Of a stretch of 64,000 bases of DNA, positions 24,901-33,454 are shown in pieces. The stretch is taken from the NCBI GenBank assembly GCA_018857735.1, contig JABMCL010002757.1, forward strand, positions 664,501-728,500, read 5' to 3'. The stretch is from Alviniconcha marisindica. Its lineage: Eukaryota > Mollusca > Gastropoda > Provannidae. The translations under genes were made by a program, and so were the position numbers. Position 1 is the stretch's first letter. The number at the start of each line of letters is the position of its first letter. The notes below the pieces were generated by a model. It did not search any database, was not told the origin of the DNA, and saw nothing but the letters and a program-made list of their open reading frames with translations.

Positions 24901-27576
24901 TCAAACCCATCTGCTCCAGCCAGTAAGATGAAATGAAGCGTGCACATGCAGCCACCATGCATAATTGTGAAGTTTATTCTCCTGTAGTGGTGTGACATCA
25001 GCAGCATGTATAAGTCCAAAACCGGCCTATTAGATGCATCCTTGAAAATCGATGAACATTTCTACGCAGGCCCAAGACTATGAAGCTCAAACTGTGATGG
25101 CAAAGGGTGTATGGAGTGCAAGAAGTGTCCATGAAGCTTCATGAACATTTTGCAAAATCCTGTTAAGAATTGGCTGAAGGATAAAAATTATCAGAACAGG
25201 CTTGGATCACACTACTAACTAAAACTTATAAGCAATGAAGGCTGTGTAATTTCTAATACAAAGCATGCTCAGGTTATACTACTTACTAAGAGCAGCATAG
25301 ATATTGAGAAGCTGACCAAAGACACAACTCTCGGGTGGAATAGTGCCTGTGTCACTGAAAAACACACACAATAACACCATGATCACACACACATAATATA
25401 TGTAACCCCACATATCACTAACAGCAGCCTGAGCCAGTCTTAACCATTCTGTATGGTTTTACTGGGGTAGCTGTCTGATTAGGTTTGTGAGGTATGTATG
25501 GATCCAGCAATGTTCGAGTGTGGTTGATGACAGCTGTGGGTGCTCGGGGGAGATGGGCAAAAGGGACGTTTTCTGCTGAGATAATTTGTATTATGGACTT
25601 TATTTTTATTTTTCATCCAGTATGTCTGTTTATTGTTATAAACTTAAATGCTTTTGATGTTGCCCTGATGTTCTTTTCACATGTTTAAAAAAAAAAAAAT
25701 GGCCTTTACCAACTAAGGCTTCAGTAGTTGGTGGAATTGACCTGGGAGGGATGATTAAAGTACACCTACTTGATTTGGCTTGATGCATGTGCGTGCATGT
25801 GTGCATATGTGTGTTTTGTTGTTCTGAATACTAAACAGTGTCTTGTTGTTGAAAACAGCCATCAAATAACAGGACACTCCACATGCTACATTATAAACAC
25901 TAAAACAGGAAAGTGCAGGTTTCTGTTCTCATGCAAGTCAATCCCCTTGAGTCATACACTGTGTGATAACAGCGCTGTATGTAATATACACAAAATGTAT
26001 TTTAATGACTCAGCAGTGGAATCTAAAATACATTTATCATCAAAACACTTAATGGCAAGATTCAGTTTTTCTTGTAAGTGTAAGGGGCAGAAGGGATAGC
26101 TCAGTGGCAGTGTGCCAGATTCATGATCAAAATGTTATTGATTGATTGATTGATGATCGCTTATATAGCGCTATTTTCCGCTCTCTTGAGCAGACTCACT
26201 GCGCTCGCATGTAATTCTACATGAGTGACTAGCTTTTTATAGCGCGTTTTTTTTTATTTTTAATATCCACCGAAGTGGTGTACTTACAGCGCTGGCATGG
26301 CTGGTGCCACATGAAACTGCTGTCGTCTTGGCGCAAGGTCTGTGTACACTATACAACCATGCTCCATGTCACTTCATGCAAAGCCACATACGTAAGGTGT
26401 GTGCGTGTTTAGCTGTAACCTGCCACCTGCACTTTTGGCAGAATGACCTGGATCTTTTACGTGCTACTGCGGTAACATGGGAGTGGAACGGATACCGAAA
26501 TAAGAGTCAGCACAGAAAGTTGACCCTGGAGACGAAAATTCTCCTGCTGCTCCTGCAGGGATTCGAACCCGCGACCTTTCAGTTTCAATCACGAGTCCGG
26601 CGCTCTAACCACTGAGCTATCAAGTCTTGGCGGGAAAGATGCAAGAATTTTCTTTTCCATGGTCAACTTTCCGATCTGACTCCTGTTTTGGTATCTGTTC
26701 CAGCCCTGTTTTATAACAGTAGCATATAAACATCCTGGCCATTCTGCCCAAAGCACTGGTGGCAGGTTACAGTTAAACACATAGATAATTATGTACCCAA
26801 CATAATATGTGGTTTTGAATAAACACTACAAAATGGTGCGTGGTTGTATGGTGTATCCAGAATGTGCTCTGAGACTGCAGCAGTTTCATGTGGCACAGAC
26901 ATGCATCAACCAAATAGTGCTGTGAGTACACCGCTTTTGTAGATATTCAAAAACATGCTATAGAACTATTAGAAGGCAACAGTCACTAATTTGGTATTAC
27001 ATGTGGCATAAGTGCAGCCAGTCTGCTCAAAAGCAGAGACTAGCACTATATAAAAGTGATCCATTAATTTAATTAAAGAATGAACCTGCTAGGGCTGAGG
27101 AATCTGTGAGCATGCCTCCCCTCTCCCCCCACCAAAGTGTTGATAAGATGGCCTCTGCTGAACCTCCACTACCCCCCACCTCCACTTTTTGTACACACGC
27201 ACATAAACCACAAACCAATCTTGCAAACTGTTTCTTTACCTGATGTAGGGAAATACAGGCTCAACATGTTCATAGTGCACTGCCATCGCATACCTTTGAA
27301 AAAATGAAAGAAAAAAGCACATAATTTATGATGTAATGACACATAACATACATGTATAAACTGTAATAACTTCAAAGAACAAATTACACTAAACATAACT
27401 TTCTATTGCTAAACTGTAAACATCAAGAATCAACTGATCAACACAACAAATACAAAATGTGCAGGACTTGTCTGTGTAATAAGTTGTAAAGTTATAAATA
27501 CTGACGTGATGATGAAGGCAGCTGGTAGGTACAAGGCCATCACTACAGGAAAAACATGCAGTCGTTTGCTGAACAT
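14275..27576 (-). CDS. DRAM-like: DRAM1/DRAM2-like autophagy modulator (7 coding exons)
   Basis: Coding exons in transcript order are 27576-27506, 27293-27240, 25354-25287, 20342-20158, 18988-18808, 15044-14959 and 14541-14275. They total 912 nt and 303 residues, and the phases agree at every junction. The product belongs to the Frag1/DRAM/Sfk1 family of six-pass membrane proteins; vertebrate DRAM1 and DRAM2 are lysosomal and promote autophagy. Diagnostic stretches are the first TM followed by HVEPVFPYISDTGTIPPES, then GVSIVANFQ at the end of exon 4, LLGAVMAFGGAGIYCWIQ in exon 5, and FAEWIMAVVSSIYFLTFI as the last TM. The polar C-terminal tail is longer than in human DRAM1 (238 aa) or DRAM2 (266 aa). 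The ATG at 27576 is preceded by an in-frame TAA. Whether it is orthologous to DRAM1 or DRAM2 cannot be settled by eye. Confidence 0.9.
14542..14958 (-). repeat. DRAM intron 6: CA-rich, in-frame, stop-free intron
   Basis: The intron is 417 nt (139 codons) with GTAAGT and CAG ends. It contains three (CA)n arrays in transcript orientation, at about 14868-14927, 14762-14803 and 14635-14680, joined by CA-rich DNA. The frame of exons 6 and 7 continues through it without a stop. Retention would therefore insert a His-Thr-rich segment of 139 residues. Confidence 0.9.
14959..15044 (-). CDS. DRAM-like: DRAM-like coding exon 6
   Basis: This 86-nt exon encodes the end of TM5 and a Lys-rich lumenal loop (KLSVDKFPYSLKQIKKWK). 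The acceptor is CTTGACCCAG and the donor is CCG|GTAAGT, in phase 0. It is followed by the stop-free CA-rich intron described separately. Confidence 0.85.
15045..18807. other. DRAM intron 5, no recognised gene
   Basis: This stretch is mainly AT-rich unique DNA. Open frames at 15574-15981 and 16870-17334 show no family resemblance and are probably chance. A poly-A/poly-G junction lies at about 16228-16250. A segment at about 17880-18010 resembles a dispersed repeat with a GTTCCAGAGGGTAGG motif. Confidence 0.6.
18808..18988 (-). CDS. DRAM-like: DRAM-like coding exon 5
   Basis: This 181-nt exon encodes TM4 (MAVHLLGAVMAFGGAGIYCW) and most of TM5. The acceptor TTTATTACAG is clear. The donor GATAA|GTATCC was chosen because it restores the frame and an uninterrupted TM5 with exon 6. 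It is a weaker match to consensus than the others. Confidence 0.8.
18989..20157. other. DRAM intron 4, no recognised gene
   Basis: AT-rich intronic sequence with a loose CA-rich stretch at about 19215-19345. No conserved coding sequence or RNA gene is visible. Confidence 0.6.
20158..20342 (-). CDS. DRAM-like: DRAM-like coding exon 4
   Basis: This 185-nt exon encodes the end of TM2, a basic cytosolic loop (RSRSVRRKQL) and TM3, ending GVSIVANFQ. The acceptor is CACACTGACAG and the donor is TTTCAG|GTCAGT. The exon ends in phase 0. Confidence 0.92.
20343..25286. other. DRAM intron 3, mostly unassigned
   Basis: This 4.9-kb intron has a TG-rich segment (20990-21170), an A-rich segment (21430-21530), a GA/GACA simple repeat (21945-22005) and CA-rich DNA. 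It also contains a GC-richer block at 22300-22610 with an NRF-1-type palindrome. At 23860-24620 there are fragments that look like old dispersed repeats: GAGCACCTCATCTCCAGATGAGC at 23880, and GGAAGGTTGTTCCAGACAAG at 24561. Confidence 0.55.
22577..22591. promoter_or_regulatory. NRF-1-type palindrome TTGCGCATGCGCGA
   Basis: The sequence matches the known NRF-1 consensus YGCGCAYGCGCR. It lies in a locally GC-richer block inside DRAM intron 3, with an ATTCTCGAGTCAGCG segment 250 bp upstream. This could be an internal promoter or a chance match. Confidence 0.35.
25287..25354 (-). CDS. DRAM-like: DRAM-like coding exon 3
   Basis: This 68-nt exon encodes the family hallmark SDTGTIPPESCVFGQLLN, followed by the start of TM2. 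The acceptor is TTTTTCAG and the donor is CTTA|GTAAGT, a perfect match to the GTAAGT consensus. Confidence 0.92.
26090..26990 (+). mobile_element. SINE family A copy split by a nested SINE
   Basis: A plus-strand SINE head (GGGATAGCTCAGTGGCAG) occupies about 26090-26130. The matching body resumes at about 26628 with AATTTTCTTTTCCATGGTCAAC and continues to a GTGAGTACACC motif near 26930. Between them lies a minus-strand SINE of the same family. The copy at 12905-13265 shows the uninterrupted order. The insertion lies in DRAM intron 2. Confidence 0.75.
26133..26627 (-). mobile_element. SINE family A copy, inserted in the minus orientation
   Basis: Read on the minus strand, it starts with a tRNA-like head (GATAGCTCAGTGGTTAGAG, then box B GGGTTCGAATCCC at about 26558-26570). 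It continues through TTTCGTCTCCAGGGTCAAC, TTATTTCGGTATCCG, GTAAAAGATCC and a terminal segment ATAGCGCTATATAAGCGATC, and ends in an (ATTG/CAAT)n tail. The copy at 51605-52072 has the same full structure. Confidence 0.82.
27240..27293 (-). CDS. DRAM-like: DRAM-like coding exon 2
   Basis: This 54-nt exon lies between acceptor TTCAAAG and donor ATCAG|GTAAAG. It encodes YAMAVHYEHVEPVFPYI plus two bases of a Ser codon. It aligns without gaps to the first lumenal loop of human DRAM1. Confidence 0.9.
27506..27576 (-). CDS. DRAM-like: DRAM-like coding exon 1
   Basis: This exon encodes MFSKRLHVFPVVMALYLPAA and the rest of TM1. The donor is CATCAC|GTCAGT, leaving two bases of a Thr codon that the first base of exon 2 completes. 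The exon itself probably starts at 27663, after an acceptor ending TTAATTGCAG, so 27577-27663 is 5' UTR. Confidence 0.88.
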
Positions 27577-27932
27577 TTCTGTAATCTGTAGACCTGTAGT
27601 ATACTGTTTGGTGTTTTCCAGCTGTATGCCTGTTCTCAATGCTCTCACGCCTTACTCAGTTCCCTGCAATTAAATAAAACACCATCTTGATTTTATCCAA
27701 TGGCAAACGTTTGTAACTGTATCACTGTCAGTGTGTGGGTGGCCTTTGATAAAAGTCTTGATAGAGCAACCTGTTGCATTACTACTATACCAGAATGTAT
27801 TTTGTCCATTGCCACTTATTTGGATCACTGAATCTGAAATGCCAAGTATAGCTAATATTTTATTTAAGCCACCTGATTATTGCAAGTCTTGAGACTTTCA
27901 TAAAATCATACTTTTCTTCACAGAATTAACAC

Positions 27933-27962
27933 AAACACACACACACACACACACACACACTA
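27933..27962. repeat. Short (AC)n array
   Basis: A perfect AC array of about 14 units in the 5' intron of the DRAM-like gene. The surrounding 27.66-28.57 kb is AT-rich intron with no other recognised feature. Confidence 0.9.
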
Positions 27963-28570
27963 ATACAGTAAAGTAATTGCTCTTGATCAATTGATGTTAT
28001 AATGTTACATTTTGATTCAATTTTCTTTTTTAATAATTAAAAGTACAATTCAAAGTCATAGCAGCAGAGTAATAAAGGAGGAATTAATGTGGTACTGGTA
28101 GATGATCAGAAAGAAACTCAAGAAAAAAAGAAAAGAAAAAAAGTGAACTAATTCCAACAGCAACACTCTCAAACCATTAACACGAAATGGATTTTACAGG
28201 CATGCATTCAAATTAAAAACGTATTAATTAACCAATAAAATTTAATGACATTATGAAAGAAGATAGTGCACGCTAGCCGGACGAGCAGCGTAATTCACAG
28301 AAAGCACATGACTTGATCAAAGTTCAATGGCACGAGTGTTAAGTCAGCTAGAATTGTAGAAATGATGCCGTGCACTCCACCGTCAGACTGACATTTACTG
28401 GCTATAGTCTATTGTCACGATCTCGGGTTGCTGTTAACTCTGCGAGATGGTAGGGACACACCCAAGGCGAGAGAACCACACCCCTCGTCAAAGTTAAAAC
28501 GGCAAAGGCAAGAGAACAAGAAGCGGATGCTGCTTGGAAAACACCTTTTGTGCCACGTTGGTAGACTTAC

Positions 28571-28790
28571 CGATACAATTTATTGGTATTTTTCCTGTCA
28601 TACCGTAGTGTGTCCATCTTTTCGACAAAAATATAGACGGCCGCCCCCCGCCGTTTCCATCCCAACTATCGCCACATTTTGCACTCTTTCGTCAGGGGAG
28701 TTAAAAAAGGTTTCAGTGCTGGTTAAGGCTAACCGAGACAATACACAAGCGAGACAACTTTGACCAAAAGGGTTAAATTGTAAGAGTCGT
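28571..28790 (-). promoter_or_regulatory. Probable 5' UTR exon and promoter-proximal region of DRAM-like
   Basis: A strong donor TATCG|GTAAGT marks an exon end at 28571, pairing with the acceptor at 27663. Upstream on the minus strand are a GGGGGGCGGCC GC-box-like element (28639-28650) and a short upstream frame beginning METAGGGRLY (20 codons). The transcription start is not identifiable by eye, so the outer limit is a guess. Confidence 0.5.
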
Positions 28791-28861
28791 TTCCCATCCA
28801 AATAGTTGTCCCTGAGCACACTGTTAAATCGCAAAGTGTGCGCCTGGTTGAAAGCATCGTC

Positions 28862-29071
28862 GCCCCCCCCCCCCCCCCTTCCCCCCCCACATCGGCCACT
28901 CTTTAACATTGTTGTTTAGAAGTATTGACTGCCTCTGTTTTCTTCACTATGATATTTGTCAGGAATTTGTCAGATGTTCTACATGAGTGCCTTATCTGCT
29001 CAGTGGTTGTATGCTCATGCCGTGTGCATCTGGCGCTATGAACACGATGTTTTTGTGTGGAAGTTCTACTC

Positions 29072-29140
<69 letters not shown>
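28862..29140. repeat. Poly-C tract and (GT)n array
   Basis: C runs lie at about 28863-28887, and a GT array of 33 units lies at 29075-29140. They are just upstream of the probable DRAM first exon. Confidence 0.95.
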
Positions 29141-29141
<1 letters not shown>

Positions 29142-29164
29142 CTTTTTGCTGGACCACCTTTTCC

Positions 29165-29492
29165 TTGGGGCCGACTTGGTTGTCACGTTTGGTTAACTTG
29201 ATCAACGCCCGGCCGAGTTCTCTCCGCCGGGGAGGCCGCAGCGGGCTTATTCAGTTGCGGGGACCAAGATCCCAGGAGGCGAAGAAGAGGTAGACACTTC
29301 ATTGTCACTACCACAAAGACTCCTGCATTAAGACGGGCAGAGATGAGAGCCATTCTAACGTTTTCACTGATTAATTGTGAGGGACGAAGTCAGTCAAAAG
29401 ACAGTGTCCACACTGAGACCACAACCGTGTTGAAGAGAGAGCCGAAGCGGAATGGAACCGATGCCTTACCTCTAGACCAAACCGGCTCACTC
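29165..29492 (-). mobile_element. SINE-like repeat, family B
   Basis: Shared with 51269-51600 are GACTYCTGCATTAAGAYGGGC, AGATGAGAGCCATT, AGACAGTGTCCAC and AGAGCCGAAGCGG, ending CTAGACCAAACCGGCTCAC. Read on the minus strand, the last part (GTGAGCCGGTTTGG, then a degenerate box B) resembles a tRNA-derived head. The family is unnamed here. Confidence 0.65.
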
Positions 29493-29670
29493 CTTGGGGC
29501 CTTTTATGTGTGCCGCCTGGTCAGTTAATGTTCATAAATGTTTTATGTTCCTGCCGCTACTGACTCCAGAGTCCTGCAGGGCCTGTCGTAAAAATGTGAC
29601 AGCCGGGTAGAAGATCAGTATATCCCTATGACCGAGCTACAGGGAACCAGATGGCTGGTACTCAAATACT

Positions 29671-29792
29671 GTTGTTGCACAACTGATTTATGGCACTTAA
29701 TTCCCCCGTCATTTAATAGGAAAAATGACCTGTTGTTGTACAACTGATTTATGGCACGGCTTAATTCCCCCGTCATTTAATAGGAAAAATGA
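29671..29792. repeat. Tandem duplication of about 60 bp
   Basis: Two near-identical copies contain CAACTGATTTATGGCAC and TTAATTCCCCCGTCATTTAA followed by TAGGAAAAATGA. The second copy has an extra GGC. Confidence 0.95.
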
Positions 29793-30429
29793 AATTAGAC
29801 CGCGGCTCACGAAGGAAAGCCAGTGATGTCTGTCGACCTCGGAAAATGGAACCCGGACTTGTTCAGTCTGGCTTAGTTGATCATATCCTTGGCCGAATAG
29901 GTCACAAGTTACTCTAGTTGGGACGGAGCAATGTGTCCCTGCTGGGTTGTGTGAAAGTGTTGCAAAATGACTGACATGATGCAATATCACATCATAACTA
30001 CTTCCACATATTTACACTTTAAAATGGCAGTCCCTTACTCAAATCATTTTCTCATTCAGAGTGATCTTTACTGCAAATCGTCCTTCTTCCCTGTCCTCCT
30101 ACTGCAAATCGTTCAAGAAACAGTCTTGAGGTAACATGGCCTATTAGAGTCGAGGTAGAAGCAATACTATCAGATTATCACCATTGTTTACTAAATAACA
30201 AGACTGAATAATAATTCATTATTATTAAAACAAGGTTTGTAACCTTGCCGGGCAAAGTATTTCCCATTGGCCTAGATCCAAGCCACAGTGTTATTGTTAG
30301 TATAAATGCCAGTTTTGCTTGTGCTTGGACTGACTACAAGTAATAGTACATCAACACACCTAGTTTTGTTGCAGAGAGATCAGTGATGCTGAAATAAATA
30401 GGACTGGCAAATTCACTGAAGTTTTGAAC

Positions 30430-31200
30430 CGTCGCTGTGACCTTCACCTTGAAGACAGCAATCCAATCTTTTCACAAGACACTCTAGCTTACGACTATGT
30501 AACACGAAACTAGGTTTGTTGCAAAAGGATAAGCATTTCAGCAGATGTAGTCAAAATGTTATAATTACATTGACATTCACTGTGACCTTGACCTTGAAAA
30601 TAGCAAAGACGTTCTTTTCGCATGACACACCAGATCACGGTGATGTATCGCCATACCAACTTTGGGCCAAAAAGGTCCAACCTTTCAGGGAATATTATCT
30701 GGACGAACATTAATTAAAATTTTGAACCTTTGCTATGACAGTGACGTTGAAAACAGTAGTCACATTTTGCACAAGACACTCCGGCTTTTGGTCAGCTACC
30801 ATCAAACTAAGCTTGATAAAAAATAAAAATAAATCATCAGTTCAGAAGATATAATAGAAAGTCATGTTTTATGTGAGCCCTTACATTGACTTTGACCTTG
30901 ACAATAGCAAGTTTTTTTAATTTATATTTTTTGGCTCATGAAGATACAATATTGTACCAAGTTTGGTTACGACAGGTTGATACACCATCGTACCAAGTAT
31001 GGTTACAACAGGTTGATACATCATCGTATCAAGTTTGGTTACAACAGGTTGATACATCATCGTATCAAGTTTGGTTACAACAGGTTGATACACCATCGTA
31101 CCAAGTATGGTCACAACAGGTTGATACACCATCGTATGAAGTTTGGTTACAACAGGTTGAGCAGTTCAGAGAATTCTGTCCGAAAGAAATTCTTCGTTCT
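30430..31200 (+). repeat. Repeat island with TGACCTTGACCTTGAA motif and 36-bp minisatellite
   Basis: Roughly 150-bp units recur, each starting with a GTGACCTTGACCTTGAARATAGCAA-like block (30433, 30580, 30738, 30886). Each runs on through ACAAGACACTC and ATACCAAGTTTGG to CAGAGAATTCTGTCCG. In the last unit the segment GGTTACAACAGGTTGATACA / YCATCGTAYCAAGTWT is amplified as about six copies of 36 bp (30960-31160). A further single copy lies at 43785-43925. Confidence 0.8.
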
Positions 31201-31467
31201 AGCTAGTTGCAAAGTAAAACTAATACTTCACCAAAGTCTTGCTAGCAGACCAGTCAGAGCAGTCCACTGTGCAAGTAATGGACTGAAAATAATTTGGTTT
31301 CCCTTGTGGACTACTAGTAATAATTATGACGACAACGTGACACCAAAATAGCCGATGCATTACTGCTTACTGCAATAAATAAACCCTTTTCAAATCAACT
31401 GCTGGATCTGTTTGGTAACCACACAGAGACACCCATACACCGACACACATATACAATGCAATACAAC

Positions 31468-31473
31468 TTTATT
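31468..31473 (-). terminator. Candidate TMEM117 polyadenylation signal
   Basis: AATAAA in transcript orientation, 454 nt downstream of the TMEM117 stop codon. No cleavage-site evidence is available. Confidence 0.3.
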
Positions 31474-31562
31474 GCCCACGTGGGGTTATCCGTTTGGCAG
31501 CAGTAAACACGGCATCCCATATAATTATTAAAGACTCTTTAGGATGTTGCGAATAACGCATT

Positions 31563-31584
31563 GCGCGCGCGCGCGCGCACGCAT

Positions 31585-31622
<38 letters not shown>

Positions 31623-31676
31623 CACACACACACAACACACACACACACACACCACACACACACACACACACACATT
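31563..31676. repeat. Compound GC / GCAC / CA microsatellite
   Basis: (GC)n passes into (GCAC)n and then into interrupted CA arrays. It lies in the presumptive TMEM117 3' UTR or just downstream. Confidence 0.93.
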
Positions 31677-31926
31677 CCGACAATAAAATTCCAAGTCAAT
31701 AAAATGCACTTTAAATGTAAATAACACTAACACACCTGCGCGTGCGCTCGTGCTCATTCACACACATTTACAAATACACACACTCACACAAAGTCATAAA
31801 CACTACATTTAAACTACATTTACATCAAGTGAATGCACAAGTAAATATACACATCGTGCGCATGCACATGTACACTCACACACACCAACCAATCAACTTT
31901 CTTCATACCACTTTTATAGCAAGCAG

Positions 31927-32600
31927 CTAACAGCTGGTATCTGATCCGCTATGGTGCTGTTGGAGCCTTGTAGTCTTGTTTCTGGTTTTCACTGCCAAGT
32001 CCTTACAACTCCTAGACGCCGTTGCTGTAGTTTTCCACGCAGCCACCACTATTTCCTTCACCACATCCTCTTCTATCTCTTCAAAGCGGTCAGGGTCACT
32101 CTTGCTTTCTAAGCCGGAACTACGACCCATCGCCTCCATAGCTATGTGCATACGTTTGCGTAACCTCTTCCAAGTAATCTGGATAAAGTTATCCTTCTTT
32201 CGCTTTTTCAATCGCCCAGCATAGCGGTCGTCTTTAGTGGGTTTCGGCAGTCTGCCATAGACCCAGACGAAGATGCTAAACGTGATGAAGGTTCCAAGAC
32301 ATGGAATAATTGTCAGGAGTTTCAAGAACAGGGGATAATTGAGATAGCGTGAGGTCATGGCGATGTCTAGCTCAATGTATGTCCTGTTTGTGATTGGATT
32401 GATGGTGCTGTTGCGGTAGGAAAAAGTGAGGAGCGACTCGTTGAAGGTCTTGAGACTGTAGTCATCGTAGACAGTGTAAATGTATCCCTCAGAGTCTGTA
32501 TACTGCCCATAGTTATAGGGGGTATAAGAAGTCTGGGTCGTCCACGTGGTCAGGTCATGCAGGGTGACGATGAACAAAATGCTATAGGTGAACCATTTCC
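31927..32600 (-). CDS. TMEM117: TMEM117 coding exon 5 (terminal)
   Basis: The acceptor CTTTTTGCAG completes a Gly codon to give GKWFTYSILFIVTLHDL. The loop that follows contains YNYGQYTDSEGYIYTVYDD and NRTYIELD, matching the human loop. A last TM (PCLGTFITFSIFVWVYGRL) and a cytosolic tail rich in Lys/Arg and acidic runs then lead to TAG. Confidence 0.95.
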
Positions 32601-33097
32601 CTGCAAAAAGACACAAATCGTTCGTGTGGGATGATCTAAATCAGGTCAAAAACTAAAACTTCACAATATATATTTTTATAATCAGTATGTTGACATGTAA
32701 TTTGTAAAATACTAGTATCACTACTACTGCCAGTAAACACAATTTTAAAAGCGCAGAAACTCACTAATACTGAAATTTATATGATACAGTATCAGAAGTG
32801 AAATGATTCAGATCTAAAACCGTTCGGCACCCATGAAATGAAAAATCGATCAAGGCAAAAGGCAGGACAGTTGGAGTGAGTAAAAATACAAGACAAACGA
32901 CCCAAAAGAATTTCAAAAGATGTAATAAAATGATAACTGTTCAAGTATAGTAATGAGCAGTTTAAAAAGAAACCTTTCAGTACCCAAAATTGCAAGCATC
33001 ATCTCAAACTCAATGAGGCAAAAAGAAAAAGGAAGCCACATGTCACGCCTGGGATTTATCGATGTCAGGAGGGTATTGTGAGATTCTGTGTGTGTGT

Positions 33098-33172
<75 letters not shown>

Positions 33173-33380
33173 CCATACACAGTTGGCAGGTACCAAGCAA
33201 AAAGCAACTTTTGGACAGCTAGTTTTGTCTCCTTCTGTGTAACATTCACGCACATAGTAGGCTCTAAAGCTTGACCACACGTCTCTCGTTTTATCTGATC
33301 TTTCTGGTCTGGTCTTCCCGTCTTTAATTTTGACCTGATAGACTATTTCTCCTTTTAACCTGTTTGCTTTTTTGCTTTGC

Positions 33381-33454
<74 letters not shown>

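Noticed and set aside
30955..31165. CRISPR-like array of 36-bp repeats
   Set aside because: The repeats are directly adjacent with no unique spacers, and the context is a eukaryotic dispersed repeat.
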